From an uncultured Clostridia bacterium (GTDB lineage Bacteria > Bacillota > Clostridia > Lachnospirales > Lachnospiraceae): a stretch of DNA of 64,000 nt. Within the stretch, counting starts at the first letter, position 1; each line of letters begins with the position of its first letter. A model generated the notes under the pieces. It did not search any database. It had not been told where the DNA came from and worked only from the letters and a program-made list of their open reading frames with translations. A program made the position numbers and the translations under genes. Positions 18,035 to 26,066 of this stretch are shown here, piece after piece. The stretch lies in contig CALBKM010000034.1 of assembly GCA_937895705.1 (NCBI GenBank), positions 159,665 to 223,664 on the forward strand, written 5' to 3'.

Positions 18035-18063
18035 AGTATAACAGAATTTTCCGCAACGCGCAA
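18035..18063 (-). promoter_or_regulatory. Promoter of the two unknown exported-protein genes
   Basis: Minus strand: TTGCGC, 17-bp spacer, TATACT, 30 bp upstream of the start at 18005. The -35 is weak. Confidence 0.6.
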
Positions 18064-18084
18064 TGCGGTGGTTTACGCTTTTTC

Positions 18085-18113
18085 TTGCCTGTTGCTCCCT
18101 GTTCATGTATAAT
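18085..18113 (+). promoter_or_regulatory. Promoter of the SDR oxidoreductase gene
   Basis: TTGCCT, 17-bp spacer, perfect TATAAT. The gene starts 80 bp downstream with GGAGG at the ribosome site. It is divergent from the promoter at 18035-18063. Confidence 0.7.
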
Positions 18114-18193
18114 AATAGTATTCGTACCATAGAACGGAACTATTCTTTTCATATACAGATGCGATATAATCCGCATCGGAAACGGAGGATACT

Positions 18194-18955
18194 ATGTCCC
18201 AGAAAACAGTTTTAATCACCGGTATTTCCCGGGGAATCGGGCGTGCCTGCGCCCTTGCCTTTGCAAAAGCGGGCTATGCGGTTGCAGGCTGTTGTCACAC
18301 CCGATCGGACCTTTTGGATACATTGTCTGCGGAGCTGACTGCCCTCGGCACTCCCCATCTTCTCTTGCAGGGTGAATTGCAAAATTCCGCATTTCCGACA
18401 TCCCTCATAGAACAAACCGTTGCACGCTTCGGTCATCTGGATGTACTTATCAACAACGCAGGCGTATCTATGATACGAATGCTTACCGACACGGACGATT
18501 CTCAATGGGAGCATGTCATTTCCTCCAATTTATCCTCCGCATTCTACTGTTCCCGTGCAGCCATTCCTTATTTTTTGAAGAACCGGGAGCGCGAAGACAT
18601 CTCCCCGCAGGCACCTTACGGAGTCATAATAAACGTTTCCTCTGTCTGGGGGTGTTCGGGAGCTTCCTGCGAAGTAGCTTATTCCGCTTCCAAAGCCGGT
18701 CTGAACGGTCTGACCGTCGCCCTGGCGAAGGAGCTTGCTCCCAGCAATATTGCCGTTAATGCACTGGCATGCGGCGTCATTGACACCGATATGAACCGAT
18801 GCTTTTCCGACGAAGAACGGGCTGCTCTTGCGGAGGAAATACCGATGGGGCGTTTCGCTACACCGGAAGAAACCGCGGAAGCGCTTCTTCTGCTTTCCCG
18901 CATGCCGGCTTATCTCACCGGCCAGGTCATCCGGTTCGACGGAGGCTTCCTGTAA
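18194..18955 (+). CDS. SDR family oxidoreductase, FabG-like
   Basis: 253-residue NAD(P)-dependent short-chain dehydrogenase. The N-terminal cofactor motif is TGISRGIG. NNAG lies at about residue 87. The catalytic Ser is in INVSSVWG, and the active-site pair is YSASK (Tyr and Lys). The C-terminus ends TGQVIRFDGGF, typical of FabG-like enzymes. It is probably a 3-oxoacyl-ACP reductase paralogue, but it stands alone without fatty-acid genes, so the substrate is open. It is monocistronic, between its own promoter and a strong terminator. Confidence 0.9.
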   Translation: MSQKTVLITGISRGIGRACALAFAKAGYAVAGCCHTRSDLLDTLSAELTALGTPHLLLQGELQNSAFPTSLIEQTVARFGHLDVLINNAGVSMIRMLTDTDDSQWEHVISSNLSSAFYCSRAAIPYFLKNREREDISPQAPYGVIINVSSVWGCSGASCEVAYSASKAGLNGLTVALAKELAPSNIAVNALACGVIDTDMNRCFSDEERAALAEEIPMGRFATPEETAEALLLLSRMPAYLTGQVIRFDGGFL

Positions 18956-18970
18956 AGAAAGACGCAAAAA

Positions 18971-19007
18971 GGACTGCACATATTCGTTTGTGCAGTCCCG
19001 TTTTTTT
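18971..19007 (+). terminator. Bidirectional terminator between convergent genes
   Basis: Stem GGACTGCACA/TGTGCAGTCC with loop, followed by C-G-T7 on the plus strand and by CCTTTTTG on the minus strand. It serves the SDR gene and the GGDEF gene, whose stop lies at its edge. Confidence 0.88.
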
Positions 19008-20925
19008 ATCCTTGCTGTTGCATTTCCTGCTGTCTTTGCAGCTTTCTCTGCCGCTTCTCTTCGTACATACGCTCGTCACTTATTTCCAGTGCTTTCGCCA
19101 GCGCAATCTTCGAAGAATCCTTTACCTCGTACAAACCGCAACTGATTTCCGCATCATACGGCTGCCCGCTTTGTTCGTTAATTCGTTGCAATTCTTCCCG
19201 GATTTTTGCAATAATCTCCTGACCTTCATTCGGCCGTTCCACCCGGGCCACAAACACAAACTCATCTCCGCCGGTACGGGCACAGGTCACATCTTCCCTT
19301 CCCTCCGCCGCAGCGGTCAAAGCCTTTGCGATTCTGCGCAAAGAATCATCACCTGCGGAATGGCCGTACAAATCATTGGTGGTTTTCAGATTATCCATGT
19401 CGATACTGATCACCGCCACCCGTTTTCTTAAATATGCCGCATCTCCGTATACCTTACGAACCTTTTCTTCAAAACCGCGACGATTGGCGATTCCCGTCAG
19501 GGTATCCTCCTTATACATTCGCTTAATGTCGTTCATGGCATTTAATCTCTCATGGAGGAAATAGTTTTCCAACGCCACCGCAAAATTCATCGCCCACGGT
19601 TGCATGAATTCGTTAAAATGTCCGAAATCATCATAGGTCGTAGCCACATACCCCAGGTTATGATTTTTATAGTGCAAAGGTATGAAATAGAAGCTGCCGT
19701 TTTCGATATCACTCCGTTCCTCCTCCGGAATCAGCTCCTTACGGTCGAACTTCTTCTCCATCAGATGCAACGCATTGTTGGGAGTTTTTAAAGCCCGCAA
19801 CACCATCGTATTGGTGTATTCCATACGCATATCACCGAGATTCCGTTCTTCTTCCGTCAACTCTTCCGATGCATCACACAAGCAAATCCACATATGTTTG
19901 GTATTGTTATAGGAATTGTACTTATGTACCATACTGAGCAATTCTTTTTCGTCCGTAATTCCTTCCAGATCCGCATTCATGAAAACCGTCTGGTAATTGA
20001 TTTCCTTCCGTTCTTCCAGTTCTTTGGTCAGGCTGTACCATTTATTCATTACCTTATGGCGCTTACAACCGCAACTTCCGCGATACTTGTCCTGAGTAGA
20101 AATCCGCTGTAACTTATCCGGTTTCATTCCCTGATCCACCTCATCAATGATTTCCACCGCACGAATCGCCATTTCCTCAAAATTCACAGCTACCGTGGTA
20201 AGAGGGGGTTCGCAATGCTGCGCTTCCATTAAATCGTCAAACCCGGATACGCAAATATCCTCCGGCACCCGGATGCCCCGCTCCCCCAACTCTCTGCATA
20301 CAGCAAGCGCCATATAGTCGTTGGCACAAACAATGGCCTGCGGATAGGTGTTCGTTCTGCCGGATAAAAAGTGATCCACGGCCCCTTTGGCTTTTGCCTT
20401 CCAGTAATCTCCGTAAAACACCATATCATCCGTTACCGCAATTCCGCATTCATCCATCACTCTTTTATAGCAATCAAACCTCAATCTGGCATCTTCCAGT
20501 TCCATGCGCCCCGTCATAAAACAAATATCACGGAAATTATGTACCTCGACAAAGTGACGAATCATCTTCTCCATGGACACATTTTCATCCACCATTACAT
20601 TGTAAAATCCTTCTACCGGAACACGTAAGGAAACCACCGGGCATTTCAACTCTCGCAAACGTCGTATTATCGATTCCTCACTGGCCGGAAGATTCAGCGA
20701 ATCCAGTGCAATAATCATACCGTCAAACTGCGTATAATCCGGCAACGAAAAAATCTGCTGTTCTCCTTCCCCGTATAACAAATTATCCCCGCGGGAATTA
20801 AACGTCGTAAAAAAACACACATCATAACCGTACTCTTCCGCTTTTTCGCTGATTGTCTTACACACTCTGCTGGAAAAATTGTTGGTTACACTTCCGATTA
20901 AGACACCGATTCTCTTTCGTTTCAT
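19006..20925 (-). CDS. Periplasmic-binding-protein-like sensor fused to GGDEF diguanylate cyclase
   Basis: 639 residues. Residues about 5-280 form a LacI/RbsB-type ligand-binding domain (IGVLIGSVTNNF at the start, CVSGFDDLMEAQ near 225) without the DNA-binding domain. A middle region (about 300-470) may be a GAF-like or linker domain. A C-terminal GGDEF domain (about 475-630) contains RTGGDEFVFVA. The RxxD product-inhibition motif is not present at the expected spot (REDV instead). There is no signal peptide or membrane segment, so it is cytoplasmic and would make c-di-GMP in response to an internal ligand, probably a sugar. Its start overlaps the Hpt gene by 4 bp. Confidence 0.88.
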   Translation of the reverse strand: MKRKRIGVLIGSVTNNFSSRVCKTISEKAEEYGYDVCFFTTFNSRGDNLLYGEGEQQIFSLPDYTQFDGMIIALDSLNLPASEESIIRRLRELKCPVVSLRVPVEGFYNVMVDENVSMEKMIRHFVEVHNFRDICFMTGRMELEDARLRFDCYKRVMDECGIAVTDDMVFYGDYWKAKAKGAVDHFLSGRTNTYPQAIVCANDYMALAVCRELGERGIRVPEDICVSGFDDLMEAQHCEPPLTTVAVNFEEMAIRAVEIIDEVDQGMKPDKLQRISTQDKYRGSCGCKRHKVMNKWYSLTKELEERKEINYQTVFMNADLEGITDEKELLSMVHKYNSYNNTKHMWICLCDASEELTEEERNLGDMRMEYTNTMVLRALKTPNNALHLMEKKFDRKELIPEEERSDIENGSFYFIPLHYKNHNLGYVATTYDDFGHFNEFMQPWAMNFAVALENYFLHERLNAMNDIKRMYKEDTLTGIANRRGFEEKVRKVYGDAAYLRKRVAVISIDMDNLKTTNDLYGHSAGDDSLRRIAKALTAAAEGREDVTCARTGGDEFVFVARVERPNEGQEIIAKIREELQRINEQSGQPYDAEISCGLYEVKDSSKIALAKALEISDERMYEEKRQRKLQRQQEMQQQG

Positions 20926-21275
20926 CCCTCATCACCTATCCTTTCTATAATTTGTATATACGCTTCCCTAAGCTTTGCGTACAACTCCGGTATCCGCAAA
21001 GACTCCTTATTCTTAATCGCCGCCAGCAATTCCATTGCCGCCAACGCTGCTCCGTCAAATCCGAAATTGGCCAGATTTCCCTTCAGACGATGTACCGTAC
21101 CGTAGAGCACCGTTTCGTCTCCGTTCTTTACAGCCGCATCCATTTCCTCAATAATCTCTTCCTTCGGAAACAGCAATACGCATTCTTCCCATAAATCCAA
21201 CCGGCCCGCCATTCTTTGGAGCAATTCCGTCCTGTCTCCCAAAAAAGGCTGCATTCTCATGTATAATTCCGACAT
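20922..21275 (-). CDS. Hpt (histidine phosphotransfer) domain protein
   Basis: 117 residues, all helical. The motif HRLKGNLANFGF at about residues 63-74 contains the phosphorylatable His and matches the Hpt consensus HxLKGxxxxxG. Such proteins pass phosphate between receiver domains. The 4-bp ATGA overlap with the sensor-GGDEF gene implies coupled translation, yet neither protein has a receiver domain, so its phospho-partners must be encoded elsewhere. A good sigma-A promoter lies 31 bp upstream. Confidence 0.85.
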   Translation of the reverse strand: MSELYMRMQPFLGDRTELLQRMAGRLDLWEECVLLFPKEEIIEEMDAAVKNGDETVLYGTVHRLKGNLANFGFDGAALAAMELLAAIKNKESLRIPELYAKLREAYIQIIERIGDEG

Positions 21276-21305
21276 CGGTCCGTTCCCTTCTGCTTTTCTG
21301 GTTTA

Positions 21306-21334
21306 ATTATACTCCCTTTTCCGCTGTTTGTCTA
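21306..21334 (-). promoter_or_regulatory. Sigma-A promoter of the Hpt/GGDEF operon
   Basis: Minus strand: TAGACA, 17-bp spacer, perfect TATAAT. Confidence 0.8.
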
Positions 21335-21396
21335 TTATTTCCGTCCTTTTTCGTTCCTTTCTCCGCCCTTTTGGCATATATTAAGACAAAACGTTT

Positions 21397-21410
21397 AAAA
21401 GGTACCTTTT
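21397..21410. repeat. 14-bp palindrome over the dipeptidase ribosome site
   Basis: AAAAGGTACCTTTT is perfectly self-complementary and ends one base before the ATG. It contains the only Shine-Dalgarno-like AAGG of the gene. Confidence 0.7.
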
Positions 21411-21411
21411 C

Positions 21412-22425
21412 ATGCTCCCGTACATTGATTTACACTGTGACACTCTCTATAAGCTTTCCTCCTCTCCGGAGCTTTTTTTCGCTCATCATACGCCTCCGGC
21501 TTCCCACGTTTTCTATAACGGGCTATGTTCCGCCGGCGCGCTGGTGCAGTGTTTTGCATGTTTTACCGATTTGGATGAAGTCTCCCCCGCCGGATCCGAC
21601 TCCTGTCTGCAGACACAGTATACCTGTTTCTCACAAATCCTCTCCGCATCCGGCGGACAACTTACTCACATCCGGACTTCCGCCGAACTTGCGGACTGCA
21701 TCCGAGCCCGCCGCATCGGCGCTCTCCTGACGTTAGAAGAAGGCTGCCTTTCCGAAACACCGGCAGCTCTTTTACCCCGGATCTTCTCCATGGGTGTGCG
21801 GATTGCCACACTGACCTGGGACTATTCCACCCTTTTGGGAACCTCCGCCGCAAATCTTCCCGTCCCTGCCGCCGTGAACCGATTCCGGGCACCTGTTCCG
21901 GACTCCGCCTCCTCCTGCCGGGGGTTGACCAAGCAAGGGCTGGAGTTCGTTTCCGAAGCGGAACGGCTGGGGATTATCCTTGATGTCTCCCATCTGTCGG
22001 ACGAAGGCTTCCGGGATCTTGCCGCCCACAGCAAACGTCCCTTTCTTGCCAGCCATTCCAACGCCCGTTCCGTTTGTAATGTGCCACGGAACCTCTCCGA
22101 TTCCATGTTACGCACGCTGGCAGACCGGGGCGGACTTGCGGGACTCTGCCTCCACGAGCCGTTCCTTTTTCCCTCTTTCTCTACTCCTGAAAATGTTGCA
22201 GAAGCTCTTACTGCCCATGTCAAGCACATCCGTTCCGTAGCCGGTTCGGAAATTTTAGCACTGGGAACCGACTTTGACGGCACACCGGGAAACCGGTTCA
22301 TTCCCGACGTTTCCTACCTTCCAAGATTGGAAACCGTATTAAAAAAAGCCGGATTCTCCTCCGATGAAATTGAGAAAGTGTTTTATAAAAACGCGTTACG
22401 GTTTCTCATGGAGAATTTGCCGTAA
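21412..22425 (+). CDS. Membrane dipeptidase (renal dipeptidase family, M19)
   Basis: 337-residue zinc dipeptidase of the amidohydrolase fold. Metal-binding motifs are DLHCDTL at the N-terminus, a bridging Glu in TLEEGC, SHSNARSVCNVPRNLSD with His ligands, and GTDFDGTP near the C-terminus. The family cleaves dipeptides, including D-containing ones. The product lacks a signal peptide and is likely cytoplasmic. The ribosome site is embedded in a 14-bp perfect palindrome (21397-21410), and spacing to the ATG is tight. Confidence 0.92.
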   Translation: MLPYIDLHCDTLYKLSSSPELFFAHHTPPASHVFYNGLCSAGALVQCFACFTDLDEVSPAGSDSCLQTQYTCFSQILSASGGQLTHIRTSAELADCIRARRIGALLTLEEGCLSETPAALLPRIFSMGVRIATLTWDYSTLLGTSAANLPVPAAVNRFRAPVPDSASSCRGLTKQGLEFVSEAERLGIILDVSHLSDEGFRDLAAHSKRPFLASHSNARSVCNVPRNLSDSMLRTLADRGGLAGLCLHEPFLFPSFSTPENVAEALTAHVKHIRSVAGSEILALGTDFDGTPGNRFIPDVSYLPRLETVLKKAGFSSDEIEKVFYKNALRFLMENLP

Positions 22426-22587
22426 CACAGAACCTCGTTCGGTCTTACAGGCCGGCCGTCTCACATTTTCTGTCTCTATCCTATCAAATATCATACTGTT
22501 TTTCTTGACTTATTGAATACAAAACTATTTCCGAAAGATAAAAATCAAGGGAACGCTTCCCCATGATTTTACCGCAAAAAAGGCAAC

Positions 22588-22617
22588 AAAAAACCGTCTG
22601 AGTAACTCAGACGGTTT
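22588..22617 (-). terminator. Terminator of the tRNA-Leu pair
   Basis: Perfect 12-bp stem AAACCGTCTGAG/CTCAGACGGTTT with a three-base loop, followed on the minus strand by further T residues. It lies 15 bp downstream of the second tRNA. Confidence 0.88.
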
Positions 22618-22631
22618 CTGTTAAAATGTAA

Positions 22632-22714
22632 TGCGGAAAAAGGGACTTGAACCCTCACGGTCGGGGACCACATGATCCTTAGTCATGCCTGTCTGCCAAT
22701 TCCAGCATTTCCGC
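22632..22714 (-). tRNA. tRNA-Leu, anticodon AAG
   Basis: 83-nt gene that folds with acceptor GCGGAAA/TTTCCGC, a Leu-type D arm (GGAATTGGCAG), anticodon stem CATGA/TCATG around loop CTAAGGA, a long variable arm and a T-arm GGGTTCAAGTCCC. The discriminator base is A and CCA is not encoded. Loop position 34-36 reads AAG, for CUU codons. An A at position 34 is uncommon in bacterial tRNAs. Confidence 0.92.
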
Positions 22715-22756
22715 ATATTACTACGCACCACTCAGCTTGACTTGCATACGGTACGA

Positions 22757-22840
22757 TGCAGTTGAGGGGACTTGAACCCCTACCCACGTACGTGGACATG
22801 AACCTGAATCATGCGCGTATGCCAATTCCGCCACAACTGC
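22757..22840 (-). tRNA. tRNA-Leu, anticodon CAG
   Basis: 84-nt gene with acceptor GCAGTTG/CAACTGC, anticodon stem CATGA/TCATG, loop TTCAGGT (anticodon CAG), long variable arm and T-arm GGGGTTCAAGTCCCC. CCA is not encoded. It is 42 bp upstream of the AAG tRNA in the same transcript. Confidence 0.94.
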
Positions 22841-22853
22841 GAACTGCCCTATT

Positions 22854-22882
22854 ATACTAACACCTTTTTTTCGAATTGTCAA
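22854..22882 (-). promoter_or_regulatory. Strong promoter of the tRNA-Leu pair
   Basis: Minus strand: perfect TTGACA, 17-bp spacer, TAGTAT. Transcription would start a few bases before the CAG tRNA. Confidence 0.85.
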
Positions 22883-22925
22883 CAACAATTTTAATTTTTT
22901 TTATTTTTTACAAAACGCACCGTTT

Positions 22926-23774
22926 CTACCGTTTTCCGAAGAACTTTTTACCGCCCCGCTTTGCCTGCTTTTCGTTGCCTTCCTGCTCATCCTTCCAGTC
23001 GAAATACTCTCCGTCCAGTTCCTCACTGCTCGGTAATACAGGCTCTACTACGCCTTCGCCCTCCACTGTGGTTTCTTCCAGAGACTGGCTCGGAGCATAC
23101 TTTTTCTTCTTGCTCTGCTTTTTACCGAAGCCTTCCGGCACCTTCGGTTGCTCGTTTACCTGTACCACAATCGGTGCGGACAGCTTCTGGTTCAGTTCGG
23201 ACGCAGCCTCCGCTGCCGCAAGCTCCGCCTTCTCCGCCTCGATTTCCGCCTGACGCTTTTTCTCTTCTTCCGTCAGATTCTGCTTCTTTTCCTTTTCTTT
23301 ATTCTGCTGTTCGATTAAGCGCAAATACTTCTTGGACTCCATCATCAGGCTCATCTGCGCCACCATGCTTTCCTCGTTCTCCTGCAAATATCTCAAACTG
23401 TCTTCGTAACTGCGAAGTGTCTCGTTATACTCCTTGCGCAGATTCTGACAAAGTTGCTCCGTTGTTTTGCGCATTTCCATAAACATCTCTCTGGCATACA
23501 GCAAAGACGCGGCATAGGTATCTTCTGCACGTCCCTTTGCTTCTTCCTTAATTTGCGCCATCTTGCGTTCCTGTTCCGCCAGTCCCCGCTCTCTGGAGGT
23601 CACGGTAGCTTCATACTGCTCCCGTAAATCATAAACCGTATAATTTAACTCTTCCAGTAACTGAAAAATCCGTTTCTTCGGCACAATCAAATCTTCCGAT
23701 GAGTATGCGCTTTCTTCGCAATTGGACAACATCAAGTAAATCTGACGCATAATCTGTTCTAACTTATCCTGCAT
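22926..23774 (-). CDS. Cytoplasmic coiled-coil protein of unknown function
   Basis: 282 residues with no signal peptide. An N-terminal segment (about 1-55, MQDKLEQIMRQIYLMLSNCE) leads into long Glu/Lys/Arg/Gln-rich coiled coils (about 55-215). The tail is disordered and ends in basic residues (KQAKRGGKKFFGKR). The architecture recalls DivIVA-like or filament-forming scaffolds, but I see no diagnostic motif. A GGAGG site precedes the ATG. It follows the lipoprotein gene by 31 bp, and the two probably share a transcript. Confidence 0.75.
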   Translation of the reverse strand: MQDKLEQIMRQIYLMLSNCEESAYSSEDLIVPKKRIFQLLEELNYTVYDLREQYEATVTSRERGLAEQERKMAQIKEEAKGRAEDTYAASLLYAREMFMEMRKTTEQLCQNLRKEYNETLRSYEDSLRYLQENEESMVAQMSLMMESKKYLRLIEQQNKEKEKKQNLTEEEKKRQAEIEAEKAELAAAEAASELNQKLSAPIVVQVNEQPKVPEGFGKKQSKKKKYAPSQSLEETTVEGEGVVEPVLPSSEELDGEYFDWKDEQEGNEKQAKRGGKKFFGKR

Positions 23775-23805
23775 AACGTCCTCCTCCGTAGTTCTCTTCT
23801 ATCTA

Positions 23806-24627
23806 TTAATTCAAATAAAAAACGTATCCTTCCTTCTGTTCTTCTCCTACCGGACTGTAAAATTCCACACGAATCCGGCTCGCCGAGTCACCCGTTCCGC
23901 AGTCGTATATGCGCCCCTTCACCCGATAATCTCCGGCCGTATACTCGTAGCTGTAATCTCCTATACTTTCCCAGCCGATTACGCAATCCGGATAAGTAAG
24001 TGCCAGTTCCTCTAAAAACGCATCCACGGATACCCCTTCTTCTCCGATCATCGAAAATGTCGCATTCCGGTCCGATGTCGAGGTATAACGGTACTCGTAT
24101 CTTCCCGGCACCGCAATCAGTTCCGTGTCATCAAACATCCCGGAAAAATAAATCTCTCTGTACCCAAAAAAGTCGTCCGTCCGCTGCCAGCCGTTTTCCA
24201 TTAAGGTGTCATACTCGGGACTGGCCGTCGGCTCCGGTAACGGTGTAGAGGTCACCGGTACATCCGGTGTCAATCCCGGTTCTTCTGTCGGTTCCGGCCC
24301 CGGAGTATCGGTAAGCCCCGGTGTCGGAGATGTAACTTCCGGCGTCGGCTTTGCTTCTGGCGTTTTTATCGGATCCGGAGACACTTCCGGCGTAACGTCC
24401 GGTTCCGCTGTGGGCGTCGGCGTAATCCCTTGTGTCGGTGCGGCTTTTGTAGGCTCCGGTGTAGGCGTCGGCGTCATAACACCGGTCACCGTAGGCACGG
24501 GAGTTTCCGTCGTTCCGGGTCCTACTGTCGGTTCGGCACATCCCGCAAATCCTAACAGCACGGCAAGAAAGAGACCGGAACATACCGCTCTCTTTACTGC
24601 TGTAGCTTGTAATACTTTTTTTAACAT
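23806..24627 (-). CDS. Lipoprotein with Pro/Thr-rich stalk, unknown function
   Basis: 273 residues. The signal peptide ends GFAGC (lipidation Cys near residue 29). A stalk of about 100 residues of Thr-Pro-Glu repeats (24236-24536) follows, then a C-terminal globular domain of about 130 residues with several aromatic residues (DDFFGYREIYFSGMF). The stalk would hold the domain away from the membrane. I prefer the ATG at 24625-24627, which has GAGGGG at proper spacing; a GTG three codons upstream is also open. The C-terminal domain is not recognised. Confidence 0.78.
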   Translation of the reverse strand: MLKKVLQATAVKRAVCSGLFLAVLLGFAGCAEPTVGPGTTETPVPTVTGVMTPTPTPEPTKAAPTQGITPTPTAEPDVTPEVSPDPIKTPEAKPTPEVTSPTPGLTDTPGPEPTEEPGLTPDVPVTSTPLPEPTASPEYDTLMENGWQRTDDFFGYREIYFSGMFDDTELIAVPGRYEYRYTSTSDRNATFSMIGEEGVSVDAFLEELALTYPDCVIGWESIGDYSYEYTAGDYRVKGRIYDCGTGDSASRIRVEFYSPVGEEQKEGYVFYLN

Positions 24628-24656
24628 TCCGGCCACCCCCTCGTCCCTTTTTCTTT

Positions 24657-24685
24657 ATTGTATCGCATTCCCTTGCCACTGACAA
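24657..24685 (-). promoter_or_regulatory. Promoter of the lipoprotein/coiled-coil genes
   Basis: Minus strand: TTGTCA, 17-bp spacer, TACAAT. The -35 lies inside an imperfect 19-bp palindrome (24670-24688), CCCTTG at one end and CAAGGG at the other. Confidence 0.75.
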
Positions 24686-24721
24686 GGGATATTTTTTCCT
24701 TTGTTCCGCCTTTCCGCAGAC

Positions 24722-25891
24722 TTATTTCACAAGCATTCCCCGATAGGAAGTTCCTGCGATTCCGCCGAAAATACCGAACCAGTCAAGCACGGTAGCCCCC
24801 GTATCCGCAAAACACTCTCGGGTCCCCAAATCTGCACCTTCCCGGACAGCCGGTCCCGCTGCCACCAACGGCACATATTCTCTGGAATGGTCCGTAGACG
24901 GGGTAGACGGGTCGCAACCGTGATCCGCCGTAATCAAAAGCAAATCCTCTTCCTTTAACTTTGCAAGCAGCCTCGGCAACTGTTCATCAAAATAACTGAG
25001 GGCTTTTGCATAGCCTTCCGTATCGTTACGATGCCCGTACTTCGAATCGAAATCTACAAGATTCACAAAACAAAGTCCGTTGAAATCCTTATCTCCGTAA
25101 GCAATCATTTTCTCAATGCCGTCTTCGTTTCCCGAAGTTCTAACAAACTCCGTAATTCCGCTTCCTGCAAAAATGTCGTTAATCTTTCCTACGCCGATAA
25201 CATCATAACCGCTTTCCGCCAGAATATTCAACATTGTTGTCTGCGGCGGTACAAGAGAATAGTCGTGGCGCCTCGCTGTTCTCACAAACGGCCACTCTCC
25301 TTCAAACGGTCTCGCAATTACACGACCTACACCGTACACTCCCTGACACAGTTCTCTGGCAATTTCACAGTAACGGTACAACTCCTCAATCGGCACCACC
25401 GCTTCATGCGCCGCAATCTGGAACACACTGTCCGCAGAGGTATACACAATCAACGCCCCTGTTTCCATGTGTTCTCTGCCGTAGTCACGGATGACATCCG
25501 TACCGGAATAAGGTTTGTTACATAACACCTTCCGCCCTGTCCGTCTGGAAAATTCGATTATCAGCTCTTGAGGAAAACCGCCCGGAAACGTCGGAAGAGG
25601 ATTTTCCGATATCACGCCCGCTATTTCCCAGTGTCCGATGGTGGTATCCTTTCCCTTAGACGCCTCCTTCAGTCTGCCGTAAGCGCCCGATGGCGTTCCG
25701 TTTCCGCATTTTAAATGTTGCACCCCTTCAATCTCAAACAGTCCCAGCTTCTCCATGTTCGGCATTGCAAACTCACTGCTTGCTGCAGCCGCCGCCAAGG
25801 TATTACTTCCTTCGTCTCCGTACAAATCCGCATCCGGCAATGCTCCGATTCCCACACTGTCCAGTACAACCAAAAATACCCTTCGTCCCAT
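24722..25891 (-). CDS. deoB: Phosphopentomutase
   Basis: 389-residue cytoplasmic enzyme that interconverts ribose-1-phosphate or deoxyribose-1-phosphate and the 5-phosphate, in nucleoside salvage. The alkaline-phosphatase-type motifs are complete: VVLDSVGIGALPDA at the start, the phosphothreonine site KGKDTTIGHWEIAG, and metal ligands in ITADHGCDPSTPSTDHSREYVP. The start at 25889-25891 has GGAGGTAATT upstream; a 20-codon longer reading has none. No other nucleoside gene is adjacent. Confidence 0.97.
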   Translation of the reverse strand: MGRRVFLVVLDSVGIGALPDADLYGDEGSNTLAAAAASSEFAMPNMEKLGLFEIEGVQHLKCGNGTPSGAYGRLKEASKGKDTTIGHWEIAGVISENPLPTFPGGFPQELIIEFSRRTGRKVLCNKPYSGTDVIRDYGREHMETGALIVYTSADSVFQIAAHEAVVPIEELYRYCEIARELCQGVYGVGRVIARPFEGEWPFVRTARRHDYSLVPPQTTMLNILAESGYDVIGVGKINDIFAGSGITEFVRTSGNEDGIEKMIAYGDKDFNGLCFVNLVDFDSKYGHRNDTEGYAKALSYFDEQLPRLLAKLKEEDLLLITADHGCDPSTPSTDHSREYVPLVAAGPAVREGADLGTRECFADTGATVLDWFGIFGGIAGTSYRGMLVK

Positions 25892-25984
25892 AATTACCTC
25901 CGTATTATTTTCCTTCCGATAGTTTTTACCCGAAAAGTTTTCTTTATACAATTATTAACTTTTTCGAAATTTAGTTCCGTCATC

Positions 25985-26013
25985 TTGTTTCGGCAAACAA
26001 AATATGATAAAAT
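25985..26013 (+). promoter_or_regulatory. Promoter of the PAP2-like gene
   Basis: TTGTTT, 17-bp spacer ending TGA, then TAAAAT (extended -10). The start codon lies 54 bp downstream. Confidence 0.65.
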
Positions 26014-26066
26014 ACATACCGTTATTTATCGTTATGACCGATTCAGGGTTTAAAAGGAGTATGTTC

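Noticed and set aside
22426..22587. Gene or RNA in the gap between the dipeptidase and the tRNAs
   Set aside because: No open frame with a ribosome site and no stable structure beyond the tRNA terminator.
25900..25980. Inverted repeat GAAAAGTT/AACTTTTTC upstream of deoB as an operator
   Set aside because: A/T-rich, imperfect arms and no clear promoter to relate it to; too weak to claim.
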